NCBI GenBank assembly: GCA_001801465.1
Contig: MGXT01000027.1
Location: forward strand, 1 to 64,000
Direction of reading: 5' to 3'
DNA from: Gammaproteobacteria bacterium RIFCSPHIGHO2_12_FULL_35_23
GTDB lineage: Bacteria > Pseudomonadota > Gammaproteobacteria > UBA12402
Length of the DNA stretch: 64,000 nt
The notes beneath the pieces are model-generated. The model was given only the letters and a program-made list of their open reading frames with translations. It did not search any database and was not told the DNA's origin. Both the position numbers and the translations under genes were made by a program. Below, piece after piece: positions 1 through 9,251 of this stretch. Every line of letters starts with the position of its first letter. The first letter of the stretch is position 1.

Positions 1-170
1 TCATCGCGTAAGTAAATGACTCGCTTACCCAGCCTTGCCCAACGAGGCCCAGGTGTCCTTTGACCCACCAGGCCATCCATACGATCCTTGCGCAAATAGG
101 ATACTGACATACCGATGTATTGTGCCGCTGATTTTTTGTTTAATGCTCTTGATTGATTTTCTTGGTTCAT
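1..170 (-). CDS. AlpA/excisionase-like helix-turn-helix regulator (partial, runs off the left edge)
   Basis: A reading frame starts at an ATG (168-170) and stays open to base 1, about 56 residues. It begins MNQENQSRALNKKSAAQYIG and carries the pattern of small MerR-like / AlpA-type winged-HTH DNA-binding proteins: a 'KKSAAQYIGMSVSYLRKDR' helix-turn-helix followed by a basic wing with 'GPRWARLGKRVIYLRDD'. A good ribosome site (AAGAGG) lies about 7 bases upstream. Such proteins are usually regulators or excisionases of integrated phages, satellites or islands, and the phage and IS remnants next door fit that. The C-terminus is outside the window, so integrity is unknown. The family call rests on pattern recognition only. 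Confidence 0.6.
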   Translation of the reverse strand, partial: MNQENQSRALNKKSAAQYIGMSVSYLRKDRMDGLVGQRTPGPRWARLGKRVIYLRD

Positions 171-224
171 GACAAAACCTCTTCTTTTAATTGGTTAATA
201 AAGATTTTGGTGATGAAATAACAA

Positions 225-364
225 GGCGTGTTTACAATTCGCTAGGCTAAGACATAAGGTATTGATTTTCGAGAAGCGGAGCGGAGTTGACACGGTAGTC
301 AATGAGCAACGCATCGCAGAAAATCAGCAGCTTAAGGCCAGCATAGTAGAATTGTAAACACGCC
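225..364. repeat. 140-bp inverted-repeat (MITE/REP-like) element
   Basis: The ends are an exact 16-bp inverted repeat, GGCGTGTTTACAATTC at 225-240 and its complement at 349-364. A second inverted block (TGATTTTC, 263-270 and 319-326) lies at identical 22-bp spacing from each end. The centre contains a further small hairpin (TTGAC...GTCAA, about 286-302). There is no coding potential. This nested symmetry is typical of non-autonomous mobile elements or structured repeats. No second copy was noticed in the window, so repeat status in the genome is unproven. Confidence 0.55.
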
Positions 365-619
365 CTAAAAATAGCGTCGCAGAGGAATCACAGCGCGAGT
401 ATAGTAAACGCGGCAATAAATGCCGCATGAGTTATAAGAAAACTAAAACAAGCTGCTTCAAAAATAATGGAGGCGAGCAAGCAAACACCATCACCGGTTT
501 ATCGTCTCATGACCTTATGTTTGCTCTAAAAGCCCATTTGCCTTAAAAACAAACCTTGCGATTTGTCTAGTTAAAGAATCTGTATTGCTACAGACAGTAG
601 TAGTTTAGTTATAGTTTTG
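365..619. other. Non-coding, likely degraded stretch in the mobile region
   Basis: Together with bases 171-364 this is the only sequence between the AlpA-like gene and the antitermination-like remnant. Apart from the inverted-repeat element and a 6-bp stem (GCGGCA...TGCCGC, about 410-426) I see no gene, RNA gene or clear promoter here. Confidence 0.4.
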
Positions 620-961
620 TCAGTGAAGTTGGTAGAGCTTTCGCCCTATCCAATGCTTCCCTTTCTGACATTACTCATGGTAAGTCGATTTCGCTAAACC
701 ATGTGCTTTCACTTGTTGACGAATATCGCCTGGTTCCGTGTAATGCCTCTTCACTGCGTTCGCCCACTTTGGCTTAACTTGATGAAGCTTGTTAATCAAG
801 CCATCCACCAACTCAGCCTCATAAGGCCAACGAACACCTTGCCAACTGCTGGAGACTCTCACCTCCCCCAACGTTGCCAAGGTATGCAGTGCATTTGAAC
901 CAGAAACCTCATTCATCTCATAGCGTGTTAACGCACCCCAAGTCACCAAGACTTTCTCTAA
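620..961 (-). pseudogene. Phage antitermination (Q-like / DUF1133-like) protein remnant
   Basis: The frame reads through about 95 residues from the IS3 boundary (961) and stops at TAA 671-673. It would continue in the same frame for 16 more residues (QKGKHWIGRKLYQLH) to TGA at 620-622, so the 671 stop looks like a point nonsense mutation. The N-terminal 'TWGALTRYE' and the C-terminal 'LVDGLINKLHQVKP...AVKRHYTEPGDIRQQVKAHGLAKSTYHE' resemble phage antitermination proteins, whose C-terminal half is a sigma-region-4-like HTH. The 5' end is cut exactly where the IS3 left end begins, and no matching 5' half is seen beyond the IS right end. Family assignment is tentative; its broken state is clear. 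Confidence 0.45.
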
Positions 962-1030
962 TGAACTGACCCCAGAAAAGTAGACACTAATTTGTTAAAC
1001 TAACGAAGATAAACAAAGAGGTGTTTAAAG

Positions 1031-1327
1031 ATGTCGAGACAGGTAAGAAAATATACACAGGAATTTAAATTAGAAGCGGTAAACCTTGCTTTAAAATCCC
1101 CCCGTATTAGCGAAACAGCCAAAGGATTAGGTATTCCTTCTGCTACCTTACATACTTGGATAAATAATTTAAAAGGAAAATCCGTTGTAGGTGAAAAAGA
1201 AAGCCCTAAAGAAATGGGGGCTTTAATTGAAGAAAACCGTCGTTTGCAAAAAGAATTAGCCCAAATTAAAGAGGAAAAAGACATACTAAAAAAGGCGGCG
1301 GCATACTTTGCTCAACACCAAAAGTAA
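1031..1327 (+). CDS. IS3-family transposase OrfA (HTH protein)
   Basis: A 98-residue OrfA. The N-terminal 'YTQEFKLEAVNLALKSPRISETAKGLGIPSATLHTWI' is the helix-turn-helix typical of IS3 OrfA proteins. It is followed by a leucine-zipper-like coiled coil (ENRRLQKELAQIKEEKDILKKAAAYF). A slippery A6G heptamer lies near the 3' end (about 1287-1293), where a -1 frameshift would normally fuse OrfA to OrfB; the OrfB frame is indeed -1 relative to OrfA. OrfA is intact, but OrfB is not, so the element cannot make an active OrfAB transposase. Confidence 0.85.
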   Translation: MSRQVRKYTQEFKLEAVNLALKSPRISETAKGLGIPSATLHTWINNLKGKSVVGEKESPKEMGALIEENRRLQKELAQIKEEKDILKKAAAYFAQHQK

Positions 1328-2190
1328 AATATGCATTTATTAAAAATCATCAAGCTAAATTTAGTATAAAGAGGATGTGTCATATGTTAAAAGTAGAGCG
1401 GGGTAGTTATTATGCCTGGCTTAATAGAACGCCAAGTTGTCGTGAATTGGCTAATGAACTCTTGGATAAAAAAATTGTATCTTTATTTGAAATGCATAAA
1501 CATCGTTATGGCGTCAGGCGGATAACTGATGAGTTGCACAGTCAGGGTGAAACATGCGGTAAAAATAGAGTGGCGTGTCGAATGAAAAAACTGGGATTGC
1601 AGGCAAAAGCAAAAAAGAAATTTAAAGTGACGACCGATTCTGAGCATGCTTTACCAATCGCCTCTAATTTACTTAATAGAGACTTTAGCGCTACTGCCCC
1701 TAATCAGAAATGGGTGGGGGATATTTCTTATGTGCATACAGGAGAAGGCTGGCTTTATTTAGCCGGCATTATTGATCTTTCTTCACGATCCGTAATTGGT
1801 TAGTCTTTACAGCCTCGCATGACACGAGAATTAATTTGCAATGCATTAATGATGGCTTTGCGGTGCCGAGGATTTCCTCGTGATGTCATGGTGCATTCTG
1901 ACCGTAGTAGCCAATACTGTTCTCACGATTATCAGCAAATACTACGCCGCTATGGCTTAATTTGCAGCATGAGCCGTAAGGGAAACTGCTGGGATAATGC
2001 GGTGGCAGAAAGCTTTTTTCATACGTTAAAAACAGAATTAATTTATTCTGAGCAGTACGCTACCAGAGAAATCGCTAAACAAAGTATTTTCCAATACATT
2101 GAAGTGTATTACAATCGGATGCGTCGACATTCTGCAATTGGTTCAATTGCTCCAGTAGCTTTTGAAAACCGTTACAAAATGCTCGCATAA
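1327..2190 (+). pseudogene. IS3-family transposase OrfB (DDE), interrupted by a nonsense codon
   Basis: The OrfB frame opens around 1327 (KYAFIKNHQAKFSIKRM...) and first offers an ATG at 1375. It reads to an in-frame TAG at 1801-1803, then continues in the same frame to 2190. The sequence around the stop is SRSVIG-stop-SLQPRMTREL, where IS3 relatives have Trp, so TGG to TAG is the simplest explanation. DDE residues are recognisable: Asp in WVGDISY, Asp in VHSDRSSQY, Glu in NAVAESFFHTLKTEL. The catalytic Asp pair is split from the Glu-containing part only by the stop codon. The element is probably immobile unless complemented. Confidence 0.85.
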
Positions 2191-2260
2191 GCGTGTCTAC
2201 TAAAATGGGGATAGATCTGTTTTTAATTTTCTCTTTCTCACTCTAACTTTTTCTTTGATG

Positions 2261-4537
2261 CTATTGATTTCTTCTCTTCTTCCATGATGGAAAAAAAGGA
2301 CCGAGATTAATGATAAAATCATAAGCCATTAACAAGGCGCCGATAGCAAACAATATATCGCCAGGCATACGTAACCATTGCCAGAGCAATGTTGTATTGT
2401 AAAACTGCATACTTCTTGCATAAGCCAAACCATGTTCATAAACGGCTATAAGTTGCATCCATCCAATCGGAAAAAAATTTAATGCTATCCATAATACAAC
2501 TCCGATATTGTAAAACCAAAAAGCCCACAACCCTAAACGATCACTCCAGGTATTTGTATTTCCTGCGGCATAGCGTAAACAAAAATAAATTAGTCCTATT
2601 GCTAATAAACCAAATGCACCAAACAGTGCAGTGTGCGCATGATTAAGTGTTAAAAAAGTAGCGTGTTCATAATAATTAATGAGCGGGGCATTAATGGTTC
2701 CACCACCAAACACACCTGCGCCAACAAAATTCCAAAAAGCAGAGCCAATAATATAAGTGTAGGCTAAACGGTAAGGGAAGTTTTTCTGCTTTTTAATAAG
2801 TTGTCGTTGTTCAATAGCTTCGATAATAAGCAATACTAGCGGTAACACTTCAATAAAAGAAAACATACTCCCTAAAGATAACCACATATTGGGTTCGCCA
2901 ACCCAGTACCAATGATGGCCGGTCCCCAAAACGCCGCCTAAGAAAATTAAAATGGTTTCAAAAAATACGGTGCGTTCTGCTAAACGGCGCGAAACAAGAC
3001 CAATAGCCATTAATAAGTAGGCAGAAATGCAGACAGCAAAAAATTCGAATGACTGCTCCACCCATAAATGAACTACCCACCAACGCCAGAAATCAGTAAT
3101 AGTAAAAGATTTTTCAATGCCAGTTAAAGGAATCATACCAAACCAATAAAGCACGGCAATATTAATTGTGCTGGCCCAAAATAAGTGTTCCATGCGAATT
3201 CTGCCTGACCAGAATTCACGCGTTGTGATTTTTAAACGCTCGAAACTTGGCCATAACCCTCGAAACACCATGATGCTCCATAAAATAAGTCCAGCTGCAA
3301 ACCCAATCTGCCATAATCGGCCTAGCTGCAAGTAAGATAATCCCTGATTCCCAAGCCAAAACCAGTTCTTGCTGATAACACTCGTAATACCTAAATAATT
3401 ACCCATGAGAGCACCGACCACGACGACCATAGTCACCCAAAATAAAAAGCTAACTAAAAAGCCTTGGCCTTTTGCTTCTTTTCCGCTTATTAATGGCGCC
3501 AAAAAAAGTGCCGAAGCAATCCAAGATAATCCGATCCAAACGATAGGCGTTTGAATATGCACGTCGCGAAGGAAATTAAAGGGTAAAAAAACATTAAAAT
3601 TGATTCCATAAAAACTTACACGGTCAGAATAATCATGTGCCATAATAACGCCAGTCAAAATCTGCAGCAGAAATATCAATGCCACAGCAATAAAATACCA
3701 ACCTACTTTTTTTTGGCTTGCTAAAAGCGGGTTAAAATCTGCAAAAATAAGTGTTTTTGGCACATCATCAGCCCCGCTTAAATAACGATGATAAATATAG
3801 AGGACGGCACCAAACCCAAAAAAAACAAAACAATAGGAAACCCAAGTCCAAAAAAAAGTGGCTGTTGTTGGGATGTTTCCTACTAATGGTTCGTAGGGCC
3901 AATTATTTGTATAAGAATAATTTTTATCTGGTCGATGAGCAACTGTTGTGAGTGATGAATAAATAAAAAAGTCCGCAACTTGTCTGGCACTTTCTGGCGT
4001 TAAAGAAGAAGCTTTTGTCCATCCCTTGGTGAAATCATTTTTTAGTAATGACTCACCAATATTTAATTGAAGCTCATTAATTGCAGATGATAGCGCTTGA
4101 GGTAGAATTACATTTTTATCCGTTAATGGAATATGCTGTAAAATTTCTTGCATTTTTTTTCTGACAACGAATCGATTTCCTTCAGACAATTGCGAAAAAG
4201 ATAAATGAAATTGTTGCTTTGCAAGATTATTTTCTGTCAGTTTGCCAAGCTGAACCAAATACTCAGCAGTATAATCTTCTCCGAAATAAGAACCCATGCC
4301 ATATAAGCTGCCATAATCCATGAGATCTGCTTGTTGAAAACCTGCTTTTCCTACATCAATATCGGCTTGTGTAAAAAGGACGCTGCCATTTGGCGATAAA
4401 AATTGTTCTGGTTGAGGTGGTACTTGTTGATAAGTAGTATAAGTTCCCAAAATAAGTGCAGCAAAGCACAATACTGCTGTGAACAATAAAATCCATTTCA
4501 AATAGTTTGAAATATTATCAGAATTTTCAGAATACAT
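2261..4537 (-). CDS. norZ: Quinol-dependent nitric oxide reductase (qNOR)
   Basis: A single-subunit NO reductase of the heme-copper oxidase superfamily that reduces 2 NO to N2O with electrons from quinol at the inner membrane. About 758 residues: one N-terminal membrane helix (LKWILLFTAVLCFAALILG), a periplasmic domain in place of the cytochrome-c subunit, then a 12-13-helix NorB-like core with conserved histidines in 'WVVHLWVEQSFEFF', 'GTGHHWYWVGEP' and 'LNHAHTALFGAFG'. An ATG 36 bases upstream (4573) is possible, but only the ATG at 4537 has a Shine-Dalgarno (TAAGGA at 4545-4550, 7-base spacing), so I use 4537. In pathogens without full denitrification qNOR detoxifies host NO; no nir or nos genes are nearby. 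It stands alone between two insertion-sequence regions. Confidence 0.93.
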   Translation of the reverse strand: MYSENSDNISNYLKWILLFTAVLCFAALILGTYTTYQQVPPQPEQFLSPNGSVLFTQADIDVGKAGFQQADLMDYGSLYGMGSYFGEDYTAEYLVQLGKLTENNLAKQQFHLSFSQLSEGNRFVVRKKMQEILQHIPLTDKNVILPQALSSAINELQLNIGESLLKNDFTKGWTKASSLTPESARQVADFFIYSSLTTVAHRPDKNYSYTNNWPYEPLVGNIPTTATFFWTWVSYCFVFFGFGAVLYIYHRYLSGADDVPKTLIFADFNPLLASQKKVGWYFIAVALIFLLQILTGVIMAHDYSDRVSFYGINFNVFLPFNFLRDVHIQTPIVWIGLSWIASALFLAPLISGKEAKGQGFLVSFLFWVTMVVVVGALMGNYLGITSVISKNWFWLGNQGLSYLQLGRLWQIGFAAGLILWSIMVFRGLWPSFERLKITTREFWSGRIRMEHLFWASTINIAVLYWFGMIPLTGIEKSFTITDFWRWWVVHLWVEQSFEFFAVCISAYLLMAIGLVSRRLAERTVFFETILIFLGGVLGTGHHWYWVGEPNMWLSLGSMFSFIEVLPLVLLIIEAIEQRQLIKKQKNFPYRLAYTYIIGSAFWNFVGAGVFGGGTINAPLINYYEHATFLTLNHAHTALFGAFGLLAIGLIYFCLRYAAGNTNTWSDRLGLWAFWFYNIGVVLWIALNFFPIGWMQLIAVYEHGLAYARSMQFYNTTLLWQWLRMPGDILFAIGALLMAYDFIINLGPFFPSWKKRRNQ

Positions 4538-4714
4538 ATTCTTGTCCTTAGATTGAGATGCAGAATCCATCAAAAAAATATTTTTATCCGTCCCAAAAAA
4601 CGAGAGTTTTATGAACTATCTTGATTTGATTTTAGTGCTAAACTAACATCCCAATTTTGGTTTAAGATACTGGTTTTTGAAATCTAAGTCTACTGAATTA
4701 TCAAGGCGTCCACA

Positions 4715-5581
4715 TCAAAAGTTGAATAATTTAGCAAATATCTTCATTAAATACGTCTCACTCCAGCTAGCCACCTTCCGTTTTGTCTTTAAACTGGTCT
4801 TATGAACGGTGTCTTGTTTAAGCACATTTAAAATCATCCGTCTTATGATCGCTAAATTTTCTGTTGCATAGCCTATCCTTGCTCTCAGTTTATGAAACGC
4901 CGCGTTGCCAATGCAAATTATTCTCATTTACTCTTTGCTGGTTACGCCCTGAATATAGCGCTCGGATTCCACCATTCCTATACTATTTAAACCAGCCCGT
5001 TCCTCTTTTTTATACAACCAATCAATCTTTGACGTAATCCAGTATCGCCTTGTCTCTATTCGTTCATGGCCTTTCTCTGTTGTTTCATAATAATCGTAGG
5101 GTGTTGTTTTAAATTTATGAACCCTTTTTGTTTCAAGAAATAATTTAATATTTTCATGAAGCTGGCCTTGATTACCCTTCAGCGAAATAACATAGCTTCC
5201 TTTATGCGTAATAATTTTTTCTACAATTTTTTCTGACATCCCATTGCATCCAATATGACTGTACATCCTTTTAAAACAAGTGCATCAAGCAATTCTGGAA
5301 TGGCTGTAATTTCATTTGATTTATCTTGTGTTCTAACTTGTGCTAGTACTAATCCTTGTTCAGTTGCAAATACACTAACAAGATGAATAGCTGCTTTTCC
5401 ATAACGATTATCGTGACTATTGCGCAATCGCTTTTCATCTGCGTATTCCGATCGGAATACGCATTCAGTAATCTGTGTTACCGATGTCTTCGGTATAATC
5501 TTTAACCCATATTTCCGGTACGGACATTGAATAGATAATAAAACTAAAAGTTTTTCACGCTTTCCAGTTTAGTGAGCCCTG
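4715..5581 (-). pseudogene. ISAs1-family transposase remnant (frameshifted, internally deleted)
   Basis: Three minus-strand fragments reconstruct parts of an ISAs1-type DDE transposase. 5427-5221 is the 'DEKRLRNSHD...AIHLVSVFATEQGLVLAQV' through 'LDAMGCQKK' block. It shifts frame at the T6 run 5227-5232 into 5266-4928 (EKIVEKIITHKGSYVISLKGNQGQ...). After another break 4927-4715 gives the C-terminus (GYATENLAIIRRMILNVLKQ). Most of the N-terminal domain is missing. The element's outer end is probably the CAGGGCTCACTAAAC-type repeat ending at 5581; I could not find the opposite end. It is dead as a transposon and lies upstream of the norZ 5' end. Confidence 0.75.
5440..5463. repeat. 24-bp perfect palindrome
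   Basis: The 24 bases centred between 5451 and 5452 are their own exact reverse complement (arms TGCGTATTCCGA / TCGGAATACGCA, no spacer). It sits inside the ISAs1 remnant, between its outer end and the catalytic-core fragment, where the N-terminal coding part has been deleted. Confidence 0.8.
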
Positions 5582-5709
5582 CCCCACATCCAGTTTGCAA
5601 CTATTTGTTTAAATTATGTTTTTATAAAATGTGTAAAATTTAATCAATTGACAAATCCATGCCTTGAACTACCTTTATTTATAACGACTCACTTTTAGAG
5701 GGACCTACC

Positions 5710-6450
5710 ATGAACATTTCTGCAAATGAATTTAATATGCCTGTCCCGCGCTGGATGAAAGCTTATCCAACAGGCCCTTACCGTTTTATTAATCGAGAAT
5801 TTTTTATTATTGCTTATGAATCAGATCCCAAAATTTTACAAGCAATTTTACCTCCTTGCTTAGAGCTAATTGAACCTGTAGTAAAATATGAATTTATTCG
5901 CATGCCTGACTCAACTGGATTTGGTGATTATACTGAATCAGGCCAAGTCATTCCAGTTAGATATAAAGAAGAAGAGGGCACCTTTACAATTGCCATGTTC
6001 CTTGACTGCCATGCTCCGATTGCAGGGGGACGAGAAATCTGGGGCTTTCCAAAAAAATTAGCTAAACCAAAATTATTTGTTGATGAAGATACGCTCATTG
6101 GTACTTTAGATTATGGTTGCATCCGCATTGCTACAGCAACAATGGGTTATAAACACCACACTTTAAATAATGACACAATTTTAACAACCATGAAAAAACC
6201 CATTTTTTTATTAAAAAATATACCCGGTGTTGACGGCAAACCTGCTATCAATCAACTTACTAAAACCTATTTAACTGATATTAAGATTAAAGGAGCTTGG
6301 AGTGGTCCCGGTGCTTTAGAATTACACCCTCATGCGCTAGCACCTGTCGCTGAGTTACCAATTAAAAAATTTGTTTCTGCCGTACATTTTATTACCGATC
6401 TAACTTTACCGTATGGCGAAGTTGTCGAAGATTTTTTAAATAAAAAATAA
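5710..6450 (+). CDS. adc: Acetoacetate decarboxylase
   Basis: Decarboxylates acetoacetate to acetone and CO2 through a Schiff base. The protein is 246 residues, the usual size, and contains '[15 protein letters not shown]' with adjacent lysines at 115-116, the same positions as the Schiff-base and pKa-perturbing lysines of the clostridial enzyme. This supports a true decarboxylase rather than a distant family member. It opens a five-gene co-directional operon, with bdhA starting 11 bases after its stop. An SD-like AGAGGGA (about 5697-5703) precedes the ATG. The ISAs1 remnant ends just upstream, so the operon's own promoter must lie within 5582-5709. Confidence 0.9.
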   Translation: MNISANEFNMPVPRWMKAYPTGPYRFINREFFIIAYESDPKILQAILPPCLELIEPVVKYEFIRMPDSTGFGDYTESGQVIPVRYKEEEGTFTIAMFLDCHAPIAGGREIWGFPKKLAKPKLFVDEDTLIGTLDYGCIRIATATMGYKHHTLNNDTILTTMKKPIFLLKNIPGVDGKPAINQLTKTYLTDIKIKGAWSGPGALELHPHALAPVAELPIKKFVSAVHFITDLTLPYGEVVEDFLNKK

Positions 6451-6461
6451 GGAATATTTAT

Positions 6462-7253
6462 ATGAAATCGCAAAAATTAAAAAACAAAGTCGCACTCATT
6501 ACAGGTGCAGCAAGTGGTATTGGTAAAGCTATAGCAGAATTGTATGCACAAGAAGGTGCTAAAGTTGTCATTGCAGATTTAAATATTCAACAAGCAGAAA
6601 TTAGTGCTAAAAATATTAAAGCATCTGGCGGAGAAGCCCTCGCTGTTAGTATGAATGTTACTGATGAACAACAAGTTAATCAGAGTGTACAGCAAGCTAT
6701 TCAAACCTATGGTGGAATTGATATCCTGGTAAGTAATGCAGGTATCCAAATTATTTCTCCAATAGATGAACTATCCTATGCTGATTGGAAAAAAATGTTA
6801 GCCATTCATTTAGATGGAGCTTTTCTTACAACTCGAGTCTGTTTAAAAGACATGTACAAACGCGGTAAAGGAGGCTCTATAATTTATATGGGTTCTGTTC
6901 ACTCTAAAGAGGCTTCATTATTGAAAGCTCCCTATGTTACTGCAAAGCATGGCTTAAGTGGTTTGTGCAGAGTTGTAGCAAAAGAAGGCGCTAAACATGG
7001 TGTTCGCGCCAATTTAATTTGTCCTGGATTTGTTCGCACCCCTCTAGTAGACAAACAAATTCCTGAACAAGCAAAAACTTTAGGTATTAGTGAAGAAGAG
7101 GTTATTAAAAAAGTTTTACTCAAAGATACTGTTGATGGAGAGTTTACTACTGTAAAAGATGTGGCTGAAGTCGCCTTGTTTTTAGCCTCATTTGAATCTA
7201 ATGCTTTAAATGGACAGTCTATAGTAGTCAGCCATGGCTGGTACATGAATTAA
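6462..7253 (+). CDS. bdhA: 3-hydroxybutyrate dehydrogenase (short-chain dehydrogenase)
   Basis: A 263-residue classical SDR interconverting 3-hydroxybutyrate and acetoacetate with NAD. The Rossmann motif TGAASGIG is at residues 14-21, SNAG at 91-94, and the catalytic Ser-Tyr-Lys at about S145, Y158 and K162 (PYVTAKHG). The '[34 protein letters not shown]' segment is characteristic of D-3-hydroxybutyrate dehydrogenases. It lies directly after adc, so acetoacetate is the likely shared metabolite. Many Legionellales store polyhydroxybutyrate; whether this locus feeds on it is inference. Substrate preference within the SDR family cannot be settled from sequence alone. Confidence 0.85.
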   Translation: MKSQKLKNKVALITGAASGIGKAIAELYAQEGAKVVIADLNIQQAEISAKNIKASGGEALAVSMNVTDEQQVNQSVQQAIQTYGGIDILVSNAGIQIISPIDELSYADWKKMLAIHLDGAFLTTRVCLKDMYKRGKGGSIIYMGSVHSKEASLLKAPYVTAKHGLSGLCRVVAKEGAKHGVRANLICPGFVRTPLVDKQIPEQAKTLGISEEEVIKKVLLKDTVDGEFTTVKDVAEVALFLASFESNALNGQSIVVSHGWYMN

Positions 7254-7274
7254 TTTTTAAAAAGAGAGTTGATT

Positions 7275-8441
7275 ATGAAAAAAGGACCGTTAAATAATAT
7301 CGTTGTATTAGATCTGACACGAGCCGTATCAGGCCCTTATTGTACCATGATGCTATACAATCTTGGTGCAACAATCATTAAAATAGAGCATCCTGGTAAT
7401 GGCGATGATACTCGTGGCTTAGGACCTTTTATAGAGAAAATTTCCTCTTATAACGCTATTTTCAACTATGGCAAAAAAAGCATAGCCCTAGATCTTAAAA
7501 ACGAAGCAGACAGAAAAATATTTGAAGAGCTTTTACCAAAAGTAGATGTGCTTGTCGAAAACTTCCGTCCAGGCTTTATGGAAAAATTTGGTTATGGTTG
7601 GGAAGCTTTACATAAAAAATATCCCCAATTAATTTATGCTGCTATTTCTGGCTATGGCCAAACAGGGCCTATCGCTACTCATGCATGTTATGACCTTGTG
7701 GCTCAAGGTATCTGCGGCATTATGATGTTAACTGGCCACTCGGAAAATGAACCCACTAAAGTAGGTACTGAAATTGCTGACGTGTTAAGTGGCATTTTTA
7801 CTGCTTTTGGAATTAATACCGCTCTTTTTCATAGAGAAAGAACTGGCGAGGGTAGTCTGGTCGATGTCGCCATGTTAGACTGTATGCTTTCTTTATTATA
7901 TAGCGCTGTTGATCGCTACACTGCCACCCATGAAATACCTCATGCTATTGGTAATCGACATCCTATTGCTGCACCTTTTGATACTTTCTACGCTAAAGAT
8001 AGACCACTCAATATTGCTGTAGCTAATGATAATTTGTTTCGTAAATTGTGCGGTGTTTTAAAGCGACCAGAGTTGGCTGATGATGAGCGTTTTGCAACCA
8101 TCCCTGCTCGTACTAAAAATCGCGTAGCGCTTACAAATATCATGGCCGAGATCTTAAAAACCAAAAATGCTACAGAATGGCTAGAAGATCTTGTCAAAGC
8201 TGGTATTCCTGCTGGCAGAATTTATACCCTAAAAGAAACTCTAGATTTTCCACAATTAATTCATCGAAAAATGGTTCATCGGTTTAAAGGGGATTATATG
8301 CCAACTATTCGCTTTCCCGGTAATCCATTAAAACTTTCTTGCTTAGAAGATTTAACAGAAAATGAGAAAGCGCCAGCCTTAGATGAAAATCGTCAAGAGA
8401 TCTTAAACTTTATAAAAACTGGCAAGTGGTTAAGGGAGTAA
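7275..8441 (+). CDS. CaiB/BaiF family (class III) CoA-transferase
   Basis: A 388-residue class III CoA-transferase, moving CoA between acyl groups through an Asp-anchored mixed anhydride. Visible family signatures are the N-terminal 'VVLDLTRAVSGPYCTMMLYNLGA', 'KIEHPGNGDDTR', 'DVLVENFRPG' and the catalytic Asp at about residue 140 in 'CYDLVAQG'. A TTG at 7269 is in frame, but the ATG at 7275 has a GAGAG ribosome site at suitable distance. It lies 21 bases after bdhA, and the next gene begins 5 bases after its stop, so it is part of the same operon. The donor and acceptor acids are unknown. Confidence 0.87.
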   Translation: MKKGPLNNIVVLDLTRAVSGPYCTMMLYNLGATIIKIEHPGNGDDTRGLGPFIEKISSYNAIFNYGKKSIALDLKNEADRKIFEELLPKVDVLVENFRPGFMEKFGYGWEALHKKYPQLIYAAISGYGQTGPIATHACYDLVAQGICGIMMLTGHSENEPTKVGTEIADVLSGIFTAFGINTALFHRERTGEGSLVDVAMLDCMLSLLYSAVDRYTATHEIPHAIGNRHPIAAPFDTFYAKDRPLNIAVANDNLFRKLCGVLKRPELADDERFATIPARTKNRVALTNIMAEILKTKNATEWLEDLVKAGIPAGRIYTLKETLDFPQLIHRKMVHRFKGDYMPTIRFPGNPLKLSCLEDLTENEKAPALDENRQEILNFIKTGKWLRE

Positions 8442-8446
8442 ATAAT

Positions 8447-9238
8447 ATGAATGCACCTGTATTAGTTGAAACAAAAGAAAATGGTGTCAATATAGTTACC
8501 ATGAATCGTCCTGAATATGCAAACGCCTCTAAACCAGAACTATGCTTAGCACTAGCTGAAACTTTACAAAAATTAAATCAAGATAAAACAGTAAAAGTCA
8601 TTGTGCTAACAGGCTCGGGGCATTTCTTTTCTGCTGGTGGAGATGTCAAAGCTATGAAAGAACGTACCGACATGTTTGCAGGCTCTCCTAACGATATTCG
8701 TAATTCGTATCGTAATATTATTCACAAAGTCCAACTAACCATCTACAACCTTGATGTCCCTATCATAGCTGCCGTCAATGGTGCAGCAGCTGGCGCAGGT
8801 AATGATTTAGTTGCTGTCTGCGATATTGCTATTGCCTCAGAAAAAGCTAAATTTCAAGAAACATTTGTGACAATTGGCCTAATTTCTGGAGATGGCGGCT
8901 CCTGGTTATTACCTCGAGTTATCGGTCGCAGCAATGCTTTTTTAATGGCTTATACAGGAGAATGGTTTAGTGCAGAACAAGTAAAAGAGATGGGCTTGGT
9001 TTGGAAAGTTGTCCCTCATGATAAATTAATGGAAGAAACTTTAGCACTAGCCGATAGCATCGCAGCCAATCCTAATGGTACAGTTCGAGCAACAAGGCGC
9101 TTAATTTTAGAGAGTGGGCAAGCTAGCTTTGAAGCCTCATTAGATCTTTGTGCTTCAATTCAAGGGGGTTTACATTATACTGAAGGCCATCAACAGGCAC
9201 TTGATCACCTGTTAGCCAAATTAGCTAAAAAGAAATAA
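8447..9238 (+). CDS. Enoyl-CoA hydratase/isomerase family protein
   Basis: A 263-residue crotonase-fold protein with the oxyanion-hole segments 'GHFFSAGGDVKAM' (about 59-70) and 'AAVNGAAAGAGNDLVAVCDIAIAS' (about 108-131). The first catalytic Glu of classical hydratases (GGGCEL) is replaced here by Asp in GAGNDL, while a Glu is kept in 'FQETFVTIGLI'. It may therefore be an isomerase or another crotonase chemistry. The start is the ATG at 8447 with AAGGGAG just upstream; an in-frame GTG at 8426 overlaps the previous gene and lacks an SD. It is the fourth gene of the adc operon. Confidence 0.83.
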   Translation: MNAPVLVETKENGVNIVTMNRPEYANASKPELCLALAETLQKLNQDKTVKVIVLTGSGHFFSAGGDVKAMKERTDMFAGSPNDIRNSYRNIIHKVQLTIYNLDVPIIAAVNGAAAGAGNDLVAVCDIAIASEKAKFQETFVTIGLISGDGGSWLLPRVIGRSNAFLMAYTGEWFSAEQVKEMGLVWKVVPHDKLMEETLALADSIAANPNGTVRATRRLILESGQASFEASLDLCASIQGGLHYTEGHQQALDHLLAKLAKKK

Positions 9239-9251
9239 CTTAAAGAGTTTT

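Larger units (their letters stand above)
962..2218 (+). mobile_element. IS3-family insertion sequence with degenerate terminal repeats
   Basis: The element is bounded by imperfect inverted repeats. The left end (from 962) reads TGAACTGACCCC...AGTAGACAC. The right end, read inward from 2218, is AGATCTATCCCC...AGTAGACAC, sharing the CCCC core and the AGTAGACAC block at the same spacing. Length is about 1257 bp, usual for IS3-type elements, with two overlapping ORFs inside. No target-site duplication is evident at the two flanks, and the gene interrupted on the left has no remainder on the right, so a deletion or rearrangement followed insertion. Confidence 0.8.

Noticed and set aside
1000..1284. 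Minus-strand ORF opposite the IS3 OrfA
   Set aside because: Shadow of the transposase reading frame; no start signal and no recognisable protein.
4625..4645. TTGATTTGAT upstream of norZ as an FNR/DNR site
   Set aside because: It is a direct repeat of TTGAT, not the TTGAT-N4-ATCAA palindrome.
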